Notes: generated by a model from the letters alone, not told the origin. Shown: positions 36,720 through 50,474, counted from the stretch's first letter. The stretch is DNA of 64,000 bases from Warburgia ugandensis (GCA_035236585.1 CP141132.1:44519880-44583879); one strand, 5' to 3'. Program-made: numbers and translations.

Positions 36720-37088
36720 ACTTATAAGATATGAAAAATATAAGATGGTTTTTAAAACCCATCCTATATTGTTAACAATATAGGATGGCTTTCCAAAACC
36801 GTCTTATATGATTAGATTAATATAAGACAGTTCTAGAGAACCATCTTATATTGTTTTAAAAATATAGAATGGTTTATAAGAACCATCTTATATTAAGCTA
36901 ATCATATAAGAAGGTTTTTTATAACCATTTTATATAAATTTATATAAGATAGTTATGTTAAAGCTATCTTATATGTTTATGGTATATAAGATGAGTAGTC
37001 ATAAGCGTCTTACATAAATTCTATGTAAGACACTGGTGTTAAAACCTTCTTATATTTTTCGTCTTACAATGCCCAAATTTTAGTAGTG
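36720..37088. repeat. Right CACTA terminal and subterminal repeat array
   Basis: Some ten units alternate between ATATAGGATGG / AACCATCTTATATT-type motifs in both orientations and end in TTTTAGTAGTG. It mirrors the left array at 11713-12440. The TNP2 promoter should lie in or next to it. Confidence 0.9.
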
Positions 37089-37091
37089 AAT

Positions 37092-37327
37092 AGTCAAATC
37101 TGAATCTCAAGAGCTGTCTAGATTTAGCTTAAAAACTACAACCTCACAGATTAATAAACATCTTTAAGACAAGCTCGCTAGCATTAGGAATTGTTTGATT
37201 GCGCATCACTTAGAGTTAGAGTCAGCATATAGTTAGAACATTTGGATTAGGATAGTTTATACAAGGGCATCAATCACAAAACTTAGAATTTTCACCTTTC
37301 TAGCTAGAGATTTAATGCAATCTTAGA
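37092..37327 (+). other. Leader of Tat copy B, right part
   Basis: It resumes the leader cut at 11709. It shares GATTGCGCATCACTTAGAGT and AGGATAGTTTATA with 8255-8325 of element A. The AAT at 37089-37091 is the CACTA target duplication. Confidence 0.8.
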
Positions 37328-38058
37328 CATGGGGAAAGAAACCAAGGTCTTCTCCCCATGTCTGAACCACCAGTAGAGGTCGAGCACAAAGCCACTAAAG
37401 ATTATTATGTGGCACTACAATTCAACACCCCATCTTGCATAGCTTTACCTCATACAAATGCAAACAACTTCGAGTTAAAGTTGAGAGTTTTCCAATTACT
37501 CCCCGCCTTTTATGGTTGAGACTGAGAAGACCCTTATCTACATATCAAGGAGTTCCTTGATATTTGCACCACATTTAGGTTTCAAAAATTTTCAGATGAT
37601 GCTATTAGGCTTAAGCTTTTTCCATTGTCACTTAGGACAAAGCCAAGTCATGGCTCAATTCCTTGGAGGTAGGTTCCAATAATGCATGGGACCAACTGTC
37701 TAGGAAGTCTTTGAACAAATTCTTCCTCATTCACCAAACAAATGCCCTTCATTGTGAAATTATCAATTTCCAACAAAGGGATGATGAACAATATTATGAA
37801 TGTTGAGAATGGTGGAATGAATTGCCATAGAAATTCCTTCATCATGAAGTTGAGAAATGGCAATAGGTCCTATACTTCTATGAAGCATTAATGACTCAGA
37901 ATAGACAAATGGAAGATGCAACAAGTGGAGCGAAACTCATGTTAAAAGACATGAATGAGGCTTGGGAGTTCTTTCAGACACCCGCAGATAATTCCCAATA
38001 ATGGTATTATCTATATAGAAAAGAGAGAAACAACCAGCCCACTAAGAGAGGGGGTATC
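37328..38058 (+). pseudogene. Tat-lineage gag, first part
   Basis: It starts near an ATG at 37328 (MGKETK). By translation in changing frames it contains EFSNYSPPFMV-like decay of the LLPTFYG block, then the FLNKF, NFQQRDDEQYYEC and HHEVEKWQ blocks, then MLKDMNEAWEFFQTPADNSQ and RKERNNQPTKRGGI. It is about 84% identical by eye to 8391-8975 and continues further. It is interrupted at 38058 by the giant-LTR element; the frame GGI|YEI is restored at 53489. Confidence 0.85.
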
Positions 38059-41000
38059 TGTGGCGACCCAGGTTTTTGAAATACATTTTCATTATTTATT
38101 TCCAAATGGTGGTAGACCAATTTTGCAAAATTTTTAAAAACTTAAATAGCAGAAACATTTTCATTGAATTCTTTTCAAAAAACACTAATGCCACATTTCA
38201 CTCCAATACATATACATAATTTTTTATAAAACATAAATTTCCATAGAAATTCATTTTTATTAAAATTGTAGGATCGATGCAGTGGTTCACATGCATAGCC
38301 CCCTGATTACATCTGATGTCCAAAATACACAAATAAAAAATACAATCAAATCCTTTCACAATCATACATAGTCTTAATCAACTGTATGGTCTTTGTATTT
38401 CATTGTCAAATCCGTCCATTCTTTTCCTTCTGTATCTGAGATATTATAAACATTCAAACATTTACAATATCTCAGTAAGCTATGCTTGGTAGGGGATTGA
38501 AGAAGGATATGCAATCGTATAATTCAAAAGTACAGTATTCATAATCATCATATTTCGTATGAATCACATAATTCAATTTCCATGAACCATACCATATATG
38601 ATCATTCCATCATATAATTTATCATGTAACATCTACTATGATAATTCCAAACCACTCACCGCTACATCGTATATATATATATATACGGTCAAAAATTGTG
38701 AAAGATAGTTAATATCTCAAACATCAATATTCACACACAGACACACTGAGTTGATAAATCATCCAGCATCTACTAGGAAAATACTCCCTTACTTGAGTAG
38801 TATTGGCATCTCGTCATGCCATATCATAAGGAATTTCATTATGCCATTGTAGCACAACGCAAAAATACTTAAAGGACTACTATGCTTGCAGTCTGATCCG
38901 TACAGAGCATCCGGATAACTGCTCTATGCACCATTGATACCACAACGAAAAAATTATGTCACTGCTATATGGGGAGATAGGACTTTCACAGTGGAGGCCC
39001 TGCCATAATTGTCCCACCCGACTTTCAGCCTCTCTTTGAGCCTGATATCTATCATATAATCAATTTCGGAGAGCGGGTGGCCAGACCCTCATAACTCTCT
39101 TAACATAGCATCCCCAGGCATACTCTTGTTTAAAACAAATCCACAAGCCTCCTTGCTTGTATATAAAGTAATCTTTTACTTATCAGATGACTTTTCTGTT
39201 TATAACATCATCCTCGTATTCAGTATCCTTATACTAAGGATAGAGTTTCATTTCTCAATTTGGGGATACTCATTTACCATGAATGATACCCATATTCATA
39301 TAAGTTTAGGGATTAATCATTTATTGTAAATGATCCCCATTTCCTTTAATTTGGTATTCATATACCAAAATGTTATTAAGTGTAAGAATACTTATTTGAT
39401 ACAAATGATATCCATTATTATTATGTTCTTATCTAAGTTTAGGGGTAATCATAATTGATACCTAGGTATTTATCATGTATTCCATCTAATTTCAACACTT
39501 TATTTCTATATCATATACATGAATTATGATTCAAATGCAATTAAGCATATTATCATTTTTGAGCATTATAATAATTCATTTCTATAATTCTATGTATAAT
39601 AACAATTCCGCAGATCATAGATCTTGTATTCTTTAAGTTCCACTTACCTCCATGTAGTGATCCATCCCTTTAGATCTTCCATGATTGATGTATGTAATCT
39701 GTAAATACATACATACATACTATCATTATCTAAACAACTTGGGTAATCTCATATTTATATTTTTTGTCTAATCTTGTCCTTTGATATAAAGGATCTAGAT
39801 CTTCCTTGTGTTCTTATCATCCATACCATCTATCTTCCTCATATATCGTCTTATTGATTAATAGATCTAATGATTAGAATGATCTCCTAATATTTCAGAT
39901 CTAAGTATTTTCTATCTCGAAGTATTTTAAAATGTCATTCATGGAATTATTCTCATAATTTGGGCCAAGGAAATGATATTCCTTATATTATCCTACTAAC
40001 TATAGCCCTTACTATCATTAAGTTCATGTACTTCTTTTATTGTAAATGTCCATATCAATCTATATTTCAATAATTACATTTTCCATATAATTTACATAAT
40101 ATGAAAACATAAAGAAGTAAATTTAACAATTAATCTACTCAGCAATAAAAGACATTTACAATAACATTCAGTAATTCAAATGAACATTTAACATGCCATA
40201 ACTATTCATCATGATCCAATGGTCATCTTTGATATATCTTCATTTTTCATCCCATTTAGGGTTTAGATCATGTTCTTTCATTTTCCTTTAGACCTAACAT
40301 ATTTTCTTAATGTGACATTATCACTAGATCATTCATACATCTCACCACATGATCTGATCCTTCTTGATCCAACCAATCAAGAAGATCTTAAGCTATTTTA
40401 TCAAAAATTAAGGGCATAGATCTCAATCTATACCAAAAAAGACTCATCAGGCTCATCATTTCTCACGATATCATCATTAGATCATCATCCACACTTACTC
40501 ACAATGTTTGATCATCCTTGATCAATCTGATCAAGGAGCTTTTAATGGTCAAGATCTTAAGATATGTTATGTCAGCTGTATCCTACAAATTTATTCATAT
40601 TCTTTCATCATTATACCATCATCAAAACTAATTTTAATGGTCTGATCATCCTAGATCTTGTAGATCAAGGATGTTAGTACCACTATTTCTTAAAAATAAA
40701 AATTTTCATGAACTAAAGCTCTGATTTTATCAGTTCAGTTGGTTGTCCTCATCAAGAGGAATCCAACACAACTTTCCAATCTCATTTTGGAGTCAAATTG
40801 AGATAAGAATTTGGATTTTAAAATTTCATCCAGATTTGACAACTAAGATTGATATCTACTAGTTTTGTCCAGTTACTCAAATTAGGGGTCCATAAATTTT
40901 ACTATGATCATTGTTCTTAGGATTTTAGGGCCTCCTAAATCCATCCATCATTTCAAATTTCCATTTTAAGGTCATCTTGATTAGGATCCATTGCTGTTGG

Positions 41001-42599
41001 AATGGATTTTAGTAATTATCAAAAATAAATACAAGTAAAAACATAAATACAATATTTCCATTAGATTCTACACAACATCAAAAATTCATATAATCTTTCT
41101 GATCTAAATTTGGATCTAATATGAGCTCAAAATCAAAGAATCAAGATTTCAGCTAAAAAAATCAACAACCCAAATTTGATCTGGCTGTTAGAACATGTTT
41201 TAGACGATCTCGAACATGGAAATATGATCTGGGAATGCAGCTAGATGATCCCAAAATGTGGCAAGATGATCTGAGTGTGGTCGGGCTTAGATCAAAGTCC
41301 GATCTGGGAGATTGGTTGAGACGATTCGATCTGGACTGTCAGATCAACCTTTCCCTACTTCTCCACGATCTGCAAAGGCTAAGGGCTGAGATCACATACC
41401 CTAAGGTTTTTGTGCTTCAGGAATCCATCTAATAGCTTAGATTTGTCATCTGAACCATCCACGATGGGCGTTTCTAACCTCATTGCCGGATCCATCATTT
41501 TCGATGGATCAACAGTAGGGGAAACCTCCAGCATGCCTAACACCTAAAAGAAAATGCTGGAATGAAAAGGAGGGGAAGTTTAGTGGCCTACCTGGAACAT
41601 CTAGAGGAGAGGAAAATGCTAAAAAAATAAAAAATTTCACCCAAAAAATAACAGTGCCTGGGTTACTATTTTATAATGAAATACCCAACAAATAATGCTC
41701 TGATCTTCAAATAATTATAGGTATATTGAATCTAGAGTTGATCGGAGGGATTGAATAGATCTGATCTTGATTTTAATGGGTCAAATTGAACATCAAAATC
41801 AGAAAACATGTTAGGGTGAAAACCTAGTTCTATTGGGGACGGCATGTTTGTAGAAGCGCCCGATGGATCTTGGAGAATGTTTTGTGAGGGTGATTTTGAG
41901 GACACTCTTCAGAGCTGATTTTTCAGGGAATGAATACAGAGCTGATTTTTCAAGGAAGTCTAAGGCACTTTGTGTTAGATTTTTGGAAAATTTTGGGGAT
42001 TTTACTGAGGTATTTATAGGCTGATTTTGAAAATTTTAAATTAATTTCTTATTTTAATCTAGATTCCACTCAATTTATTAAAATGGGGAGTGGAAATTCC
42101 ACTTCCTCCACTTGGGGCTGAGTGTTGGCTAATACATGACTTGCATCATTGCTGACTTGAGTGCTTACCTAACTTTTGTGGGTCCCAGTAAAAAAAGTGA
42201 AATTACCATTTTGCCCTTTTAATTCAAAAATTGAAAAAAATAGGATTTATTCTTTCAAACATGGAATTGAGTGAAATTAGTGTTGTTGGACTCAGATTTC
42301 TTAGTACAGTCAAAATATTGATGTCTTAGGTCTCGGTTACAAGTAAAATTATCATTTTATCCTTTTATTCATAAAAATGGTGAAAAATGGGGATTTTTCA
42401 TTCATTCTCAAAATTTGATGTACTTATAGTCATTCTAATCAATTTTTTGAGTACATTATAAATATCCAAGTTTTAAGCCTTGATTTTACTTTTATAAAAA
42501 TGGATTCGCCTAGAACTCAAAATTCCAATTCCACCTTTAGAAATTAAACTTTTAATTTTTAATAATGCAATTATAGTCATAAAAATTGGGATCATTACA
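38059..42599 (-). mobile_element. 3' LTR of the LARD-like element (left copy)
   Basis: Colinear with 48169-53483 at about nine bases in ten by eye. It lacks about 0.7 kb: the text jumps from CTATCTCGAAGT (39915) to TTTAAAATGTCATTCATGG, whereas the right copy has the extra stretch about 50040-50745. The lost part includes most of the Tat-leader-like segment. The stem-loop is at 38436, the core at 38880-39080, and GATC-dense stretches at 40310-40680 and 41160-41350. Confidence 0.85.
38436..38475. repeat. LTR stem-loop
   Basis: CTGAGATATT and AATATCTCAG form a perfect 10-bp inverted repeat around a 20-nt loop. Confidence 0.85.
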
Positions 42600-42613
42600 A
42601 TCTTCCCCCCTTA
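42600..42613 (-). other. Polypurine tract of the LARD-like element
   Basis: On the minus strand AAGGGGGGAAGAT directly precedes the 3' LTR start TGTAATGATCCC, which fixes the direction of the element. Confidence 0.85.
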
Positions 42614-42949
42614 TAATAATTTCATCCTTGAAATTCGCATATCAACTCATGAGTTTTCATAGCTGTGCACATGTCGCCTTACCACTTAAGAAAATCTCTA
42701 TCTCTATTTCCTTTTATTCATTTCTCATACTACCTTCTCCTCAGAGGTATAAATCACATGATCGGTTCATCTATAAACATATTAAAATAACTTAGACATG
42801 ACTAACCATGCTAATGCATTATTCACTTATCTAATTTCTCACTAGACTTATAAAAGGATTAATAACTCTTAACTAAGTTATCCATCTACTTCAAAACCTT
42901 CTATTTTACTTGATTGGTATAATACTTTCATCAATCCTAACTATAATAC
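42614..42949 (-). other. LARD-like internal region, 3' part
   Basis: AT-rich noncoding DNA between the PPT and a nested solo LTR. Nothing recognised. Confidence 0.6.
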
Positions 42950-45300
42950 TGTAATGACACCAATTTTTGTAACATTAAAATCCCAAGATAGCAATGAAAA
43001 GTTCACTTTTTGGAAATAAGGGTATTTTGGTCATTTCACTATTCACCCTGGCTGAACCCAGAAATTTGGTCCTGAAAATGGTCCCATTAGGTGTGTCTCA
43101 TAAAAAGGAATCCAACAAGACCAAAATCACCCAAAACAGAGTTAAAATGAGCAAGTTATGGCCCTTTGAAGTTTAGGGGCAAAAATGTAATTTTTATTAA
43201 AAAACGGATTTAGCCTGAAAAACACAGGGGCCCGTTTTGATACGGGCACCCCTTTTCTTCAACCTCCTAGAGGGTTCTAGAACGGCGGTATTTGGAGGAG
43301 AAATCACCACCATTCTGGAGGTTTCTCCACCACCATTCAAGGCTAAGTTTTCCTAAGTGTTTGCATGTAAAATCATGCAAAACAGAGCCCTAGAGCGTCA
43401 CAAAGGACTCAGGGACGATCCCTAGGCTGCACTGGTTCGATAGGTCGAACCAGGGCATCCCGAGGATGCCTCGGTTCCCCAACGAATGAAACACATCATC
43501 CACGGACGCGCCCGCAAATGAAAAAGTCGGGCGGAAGCAGGGTGCGTCTGCAGATGCGCTAGCAAATGAAAAAGCCGGACGGAAGCAAGGTGTGCCCGCT
43601 GAGGCTCTTGCCGCTGACGCGGGACGCGTTAGCGTCCTAGGCTTCCACCTCACTTGGTTTGACCTTTTATGTACATGTGATACTAAAAAGCTTATAACTT
43701 GAGATCTAGAGCTCCGATTGGGGCGCCACAAAAGGCATTGTGTCCATGTCGACGACGCAGACACACCCAAACTATAAAATACCTAATCAAGGTCCAATCT
43801 AAGGTGGGCACGACCCTTGGACTATGATAGTGGCACGGGGCCACTAAATCCTTGAAAACTTGATGATACTAAGGCCCAATTAGGACCTTAGGACACCCAT
43901 AGGCATGGGGATGAACCCTTAATGCCTAAATAGTAAGACCAACCACTCTAAAACCTATAAAAGATAGGCCAAACTAACATTGATTCCCCAAACCATGTTC
44001 AGGAGCATACGAGAACAAGGGGATTAGCGTGACCTAGCCAAGTAGGTGCTTTATCGCTAATAGACATTTAAAAAGAGCCATGATTGTTTTGAGACTACAT
44101 ATTTTAAGTATACGTATATGACTTGTTTAGCATGACTTATTTGATGACTTGTTTATCATATAAATGAATTCAGCATGCATAGGATAAAAACATCATGCAT
44201 AGACATGCTTTGTAAATAATTATATTGAATGATTTGTGAGCATTGAGTTCTTGCAAAAATTGCATGTCCTTGAGGGTTACCAAAAGACACTGGAGTGTCC
44301 AAAAAACGCTGGGTAGGTAGTTGTGAGGGACCCAAAGAGGACAGGTTTTGAAAAAGAGGTTTTTGGCTTATTTGATCATACATGATTTGGGCTAATAAGC
44401 TTGTGGGCACTATGCCAAGAAGTCTGGGGTGGCCTCCCAGCCTCTACCACTATTAGGTGGATGGGTACCACGCTCAGAAAGGGCATGTCCCTGCTTCGAC
44501 TACATGTGGTACAGGGGGCTACCACTGGTGTCACGGCACTGGGTCGAAGTGTCATATGCCCCATGGAGGTATATGATCCTGTGTCCCTAGGTACCCGGGG
44601 ACCACACGACGGTGAGGTCGTGGGCATAGTTGGACCCTATGATTTGAGGATTTATTGGCATTGCATATGGCATAGCATGAGGTTGGTCAACCATACCATA
44701 TATCCATGAGTTGGATTCAGTGGAGCATCTTATGCACATCATTATGTTATGATATATATATGATACTTTCGACTTGGATTATGTGATTTCCTTAAGTCGT
44801 CAATATTCCAATTCAATGATGGTTTTTAATCTCGATATTGAACTTGAGTGTTCAGACATGGACATGTTTTGAAAGAGCATATGATTTTAAACATCGCATG
44901 CATTATAAAACTAGTAGTGATGGACTCCTACTGAGTATAGTATATACTCACCCAATCCTCAACATTTTTCAGACATAAAGTAAACACTTAAGGGCAAGGA
45001 ATGCTTGTGACAAAAGACACCCAGACTAAGTGCAAGCAAGTAAACCCCTACCTTATCTTTTGATGTTACTTGATTATAGTTACTCTCTATAGCTGAGGCT
45101 GTGACTAACACTTTCTTGGGAATAGATTCAATTTAAAACTATGCCATGGCTAGATAATTGAAAAATGTGTTTTGACACTCGAGGTTTTACACAAAAGATT
45201 GTTTTCCAAAACAAAAAGATTTTCATGCATTTCATATTTATAAAACAAGAGATCTCGCCTTTTTATCAAATTTGCATCATATAAAACCCAGGTCATCACA
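42950..45300 (+). mobile_element. Solo LTR nested in the LARD-like element, plus orientation
   Basis: It runs from TGTAATGACACCAATTTTTG to ...AAACCCAGGTCATCACA with a perfect target duplication AATAC (42945-42949 and 45301-45305). It is inverted with respect to its relative at 24157-26799, to which it is clearly homologous (for example 44390-44700 against 24790-25140). It has a GC-rich part at 43230-43650, including a 48-bp duplication (GCAAATGAAAAAG at 43514 and 43562), the shared GGCCTCCCAGCCTCTACCAC core at 44431 and a perfect stem-loop at 44932. No coding capacity. Confidence 0.9.
44932..44950. repeat. LTR stem-loop
   Basis: TGAGTATA, a 3-nt loop and TATACTCA form a perfect 8-bp inverted repeat, directly after a CCTAC motif. 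Confidence 0.85.
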
Positions 45301-48154
45301 AATACTTCATATTGTCTCATTCTAATTTCTATTGCTCATCCTCATTCTTCTTCAATTCATATAAGCCTTGGGCATATCTTTCATGATATGTATAATCCTT
45401 AAGCTATCTATCAAGATTCAAACCTTGATTTAATTCTAATATTCTTTGCAACTTTCTTCCAAAATATTGGAAGTAATCATCTCTTTTGTTATTCTTGCAT
45501 TTATTTGGATGTAATTACCATCATACTTCTCTACTATTTCTTTCTATCGACAATTTCTTTTCAAATTCTGTCATCAAATAATAGTTTCCTTGTAATGATT
45601 CTTTCCTCATTCTCATTCCATCTATTGTTTTTGTAACACTCTTTGTGTACAAAATTTTCATTTTATTCATAGTACTTGACTTTGTACATTTTTCTTTCCA
45701 AGACAGTTTATGGATAGTATCAATAAATCTTCATATATATTCCTTATCCTCTTTTGTTATCTCTTTCCCATATTTAGAACAATATTCTAAAAATTCTCAT
45801 AATCAATGATAATATTTATTTCTTTCATAGATATATCCATATATCCTTAACTTTTTAGATTTGAATTTTACTTCATGCTTCCTTAAAGCACACTACACAA
45901 CTTTTCCATATTCTTTCTAATCCTCTATTCTCATAATTTCTCAGTAGAAGAGTTAGTGGTCAGGCTCTTCTTAACTCTTAAACTATCTATAATTTACCAT
46001 GTATTCTTCATGGTTTATATACTCAATGATAAGATTATATTAAAAAGTATTTCTTTACAGTATGCTATAACATTAGTAAGAGATAAATTTCTCTAACTAT
46101 CACAGTCATTTCACACTTCATTTTCACCTCCAATTCTTGTTTGGTCAACTTCTATATCATCCTTAGATTTATATGACCCTAAACTTTACTTCCTTTAGTC
46201 AATATTTATACTTACTAAATAGTTGATAATTTTTGCAAGTGTTTAACATATACTCTATAAATTTCATCATTTTCTTATATCATTTTTATATATCATTACC
46301 AATTCATCTAATATCTCATTCTCCTCAAATTCATGAGTGTCATTTTATCCAACTCATATAACTCAAAATTTGTTTTGATTTCATACTATTATGTTTCATT
46401 TCAAATTCACAATTGATGATAATAAATTTAGGAATTACTCATCCTTATAGAGTAAAGGGTACTTAATCTCCTCAATAATATCATTAATGTTCAATGCATC
46501 ATCACATTGACCTTCCTTTTTCTTTTTCTAAGGAAATTTGTTGCTTTCCAATGTAAATTTGTATAATCACTCCTTTGTTTACTAATCCTTAAAATTTGTT
46601 CTTTCAACTCATTCGGATCAGTTGATGTCATTTTCCTCAACTACTGTATATATTCCATTATTCAATCTTATCTTAGATTGAAAATCTCCAAAATATCTGG
46701 AAATTTCTAACCACTTATTTCTCCATAATTCTTTCAATATCTCCAAATCTATCCTATAAGTAGAATTAATATCCCTATTTATGTACAGATCTTTTCCATG
46801 ATTATTTTTCAATCAATCCCAAATATATTTCTCTTCACTATAATCCATAACTATTTTCCAATATCACTAAAGTCATCACTTTAGTAAAATCAATATCCCT
46901 CTTTGTTTTCATTTTTCATGATCATTCTACCATCAATGCCAAATGTACTTCTCTTTTCATAATTGTTTTCATATCCCAAATTCATCATTAAAATTAATAT
47001 CCTTATTCATTTATTTTACTTTCCATTTTATACTTCTCTTCACTATAGTCAATCACTATTGTCATATCGCCAAATTTGTCATAAAATCAATATCTTGATA
47101 AACTTTTGTGCTCACTCATCATATTCGTTGCTCTATATGTATAAACCAAAATTTCTTTGTTAACCATATATATTCATGCCTTAATTGTCTTTCTTAATAA
47201 GTTTGGGATCATATTTTCCCCTTTCATATCTCTATATCTCCTTTTCCTTGTCATTTTACACAAATATTAAAGATCACTTCCTCATGCTCTATAAATTTAT
47301 TATCTCTTTGTTTATTCTTGTCAAATCCTTATCCTTGACTAATTTTGGAGAGAAAACACTTACTTATCTCCTTATTCATCTTTATTAAAACTATTCTCAT
47401 TTACAAATTTTGAAATTGCTTACATCTTTCCTTAAATTCCTTTCAAGTAATATCATCTATATTTTGATTATTCAATCCTTTCACTAATTTCCATGATATT
47501 TTATATGTAGTAATTGTAACTCTTACATGTATATTTATATTCATTATCATTATTATTGTTTGTAAAAATTCTAAGTTTTTATCTTCAATATCTATTTCTT
47601 CATCAATTTTTATCTCACCTTTGCTATAAAGGTTAAAGTTTCTCCTTCTTCATCCTTTCCATCATATTTTTCCAATTTATCATCTCTTTCTCTTAATCTC
47701 CATTATTTCACCTAATAATGGTTATATATATACTAGAATTAATGTATTTTTATTTTTACAAGTATCTTTACTTAAGATTTCAGGCTATACTTGAACATCA
47801 TACATTATATATTCCTCTATTGTAATGTTTTCCTTACTTGTTTCTATAACTTACTAATCCCTCTATGGGAATTCTGAACTTACTAAGTAGTATTCCTAGT
47901 CATTTCACTAAGTAATATCTACTCATACTTCATTATGCCTTCATGAGTTAATTGCATTAACTCTTTCTATACTCATCCTCAACTAATGTGTGAACTCTCT
48001 CTGCACTCATTCTCAACGAATGAGTTAACTCTTTCCATACTCATTCTCAACTAAGTGTCTCATATTTCTCAATTCACTCACCATTTCTTATCCTCAACTT
48101 GGATTGTCATCATCATGTTGGACATAATGGGCTGCAAGTGACTGGATGAACCAT
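45301..48154 (-). other. LARD-like internal region, 5' part, no recognisable genes
   Basis: About 2.85 kb of AT-rich DNA, pyrimidine-rich on the plus strand and therefore A/G-rich in the sense of the element. The longest frames (for example 46618-46812 minus) show no domain of gag, protease, RT, RNase H or integrase. Repeated TCATTCTCAACTAATG-type stretches occur at 47960-48060, near the PBS. Confidence 0.65.
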
Positions 48155-48166
48155 GCTCTGATGCCA
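48155..48166 (-). other. Primer binding site of the LARD-like element (initiator tRNA-Met type)
   Basis: On the minus strand TGGCATCAGAGC lies 2 bp after the 5' LTR end. It matches TGGTATCAGAGC, the complement of the plant initiator tRNA-Met 3' end, at 11 of 12 positions. Confidence 0.88.
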
Positions 48167-48546
48167 ACTGTGGTGACCCAGGTTTTTGAAATACATTTTT
48201 GTTATTTAATTCCAAATGGTGGTCAACCAATTTTGTAAAATTTTTGAAAACTTAAACAGCAGAAACATTTTCATTGAAATTCATTTCAAAAAACCTAAAT
48301 GACACATTTCACTCCAATACATATACATAATTTTGTATACAACATAAATTTCCATAGAAATTCATTTTTATTAAAATTGCAGGATCGATCCAGTGGTTCA
48401 CATACACAGCCCCCTGATTATATTTGATGTCCAAAATACACAAATAAAAAATACAATCCAATCCTTTCACAATCATACATAGTCTTGATCAATAGTATGG
48501 TCCTTATATTCCATTGTCATATCCCTCCATTCTTTTGCTTCTGTAT

Positions 48547-48586
48547 CTGAGATATTGTAAACATTCAAACATTTACAGTATCTCAG
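48547..48586. repeat. LTR stem-loop
   Basis: CTGAGATATT and AGTATCTCAG pair at 9 of 10 positions, with the odd one a G-T pair. It is the LTR partner of 38436-38475. Confidence 0.8.
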
Positions 48587-50474
48587 CAAGTTATGCTTGA
48601 TAAGGGATTCAAGAAGCATATGAAATCATATAATTCAAAAGTATAATATTTATAATCATCATATTCCATATGAATCACATAATTCAATTTCCATGAACCA
48701 TACCATATATGATCATTCCATCATATAATTTATTATGTAACATCTACTATGATAATTCCAAACCACTCACCACTATATCGTATGTATATATATATATATA
48801 TATATGGTCAAAAATTGTGAAAATAAGTTGATATCTTAAGCATCAATAATCACACTCAGACACACTGATTTGATAAATCATCTAGCCTTTACTGGGAAAA
48901 TACTCCCTTGCTTGGACAGTATCGACATCTCATCATGCCATATCATAAGACATTTCACTATGCCCTTGCACCATAATGCAAAAATTCTCAAAGGACTACT
49001 ATGCTTGTAGTCTGATCCGTACGGCATGCCCAAATAATTGCTCTATGCACTACTGATACCACAGTGGAAAAATTATGTCATCACCTATATGGGGAGATAG
49101 GACTTTCACAGTGGAGGCCTTCCCATAATTGCCCCACTTAACTTTCATCCTCTCTTTAGGCTAGGTATCTCTTATATAATCAATTTCGGAGAGCAAGTGG
49201 CTAAACCCTCATAACTCTCCTAGCATAGTATCCTTAAGCATATGCCCATTTAAAACAAATCCACAAGCCTCCTTGCTTGATATAAAGTAATCATTTACTT
49301 ATCAGACCACTTGTTTGTTTATAACATCATCCTCGTATTTAGTATCCTTATACTAAGGATATAGTTTCATTTCTCAATTTAGGGATCCTCATTTACCATG
49401 AATGATACCCATATTCATATAAGTTTAGGGATTAATCATTTATGGTAAATGATCCCCATTTCCTTTAATTTGGTAGTCATATACCAAAATGTTATTAAGC
49501 ATAAGAATACTCATTTGATACAAATGATATCCATTATTATTATGTTCTTATCTAAGTTTAGGGCTAATCATAATTGATACCAGGTATTTATCATGTATTC
49601 CATCTAATTTCAACACTTTATTTCTATATCATATACATGAATTATGATTCAAATGCAATTAAGCATATTATCATTGTTGAGCATTATAATAATCCATTTC
49701 TATAATTCTATGTATAACAACAATTACACAGGCCATAGATCTTATATTCTTCAAGTTCCACCTACCTTCATGTAGTGATCCATCCCTTCAGATCTTCCAT
49801 GATTAAGGTATGTAATCTAAAGATACATACATACATACTATCATTATCTAAATAACTTGGATAATATCATATTTATATTCTTTGTCTAATCTTGTTCTTT
49901 GATATAAATGATCTAGATCTTCCTTGTGTTCCTATCATCGATACCATCTATCTTCCTCAGATAGCTTCTTATTGATTAATAGATCTAACGGTTAGAATGA
50001 TCTTCTAATCTTTTAGATCTAAGTATTTTCTATCTCTAAGTCTTTGTCTATCCATCTCTTTGATCTTGATATTTTATAAATCCTTTGATCAACAATTTAA
50101 ACTTATTGAACGATCAAGGGCCTAGATCTTCTATCATTTAGTTCTTCTTTGATATAAGTTCAGTTGTTTGATCATCCCCAAGGAGGATGACCATGGTTCT
50201 CTTCCTTGAATCATCTTTGATCGAGGATTTGGATTATCTAATATAATAATATAGATTTGATCTACAACATACATACATACAAAGTACAATTCAATGTTAT
50301 GACTCTTATTGTTCGTGATCATTCAAGATCTCCTTATGGATCTTGTTTGATCTTGATTATCTTACCTACCATTTTTTATTAAGATTAGATATTTTACTAT
50401 CCTTTTATGATCTTATTATTATTATTGAACCAGTTAATGTCTTATTAGTTGAAGATAGCTTATTTCATCCTAAG

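Larger units (their letters stand above)
11713..37088 (-). mobile_element. CACTA (En/Spm) DNA transposon, element 2, with nested insertions
   Basis: The left end reads CACTACTATTGCGATGGG at 11713 and the right end reads ...CAAATTTTAGTAGTG at 37088, so both ends are CACTACTA in inverted orientation. A perfect 3-bp target duplication AAT flanks it (11710-11712 and 37089-37091), and the host Tat leader is continuous across it. Both ends have arrays of short subterminal repeats. It carries two genes on the minus strand: a Transposase_24/Ulp1-type gene and a TNP2-type transposase. Removing the inserted LTR, gypsy element and solo LTR leaves about 10.8 kb, in the normal size range for plant CACTA elements. 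The genes are dead, so mobility would need outside transposase. Confidence 0.9.

Noticed and set aside
43390..43770. 126-codon Ala/Ser-rich minus-strand frame
   Set aside because: It crosses a 48-bp duplication in a GC-rich part of a solo LTR; the apparent repeats in the protein come from that.
45301..48154. Possible hidden gag-pol in the LARD-like interior
   Set aside because: I looked for RT, RNase H, integrase and zinc-knuckle motifs in the minus-strand frames and saw none; a sensitive profile search could still find a remnant.
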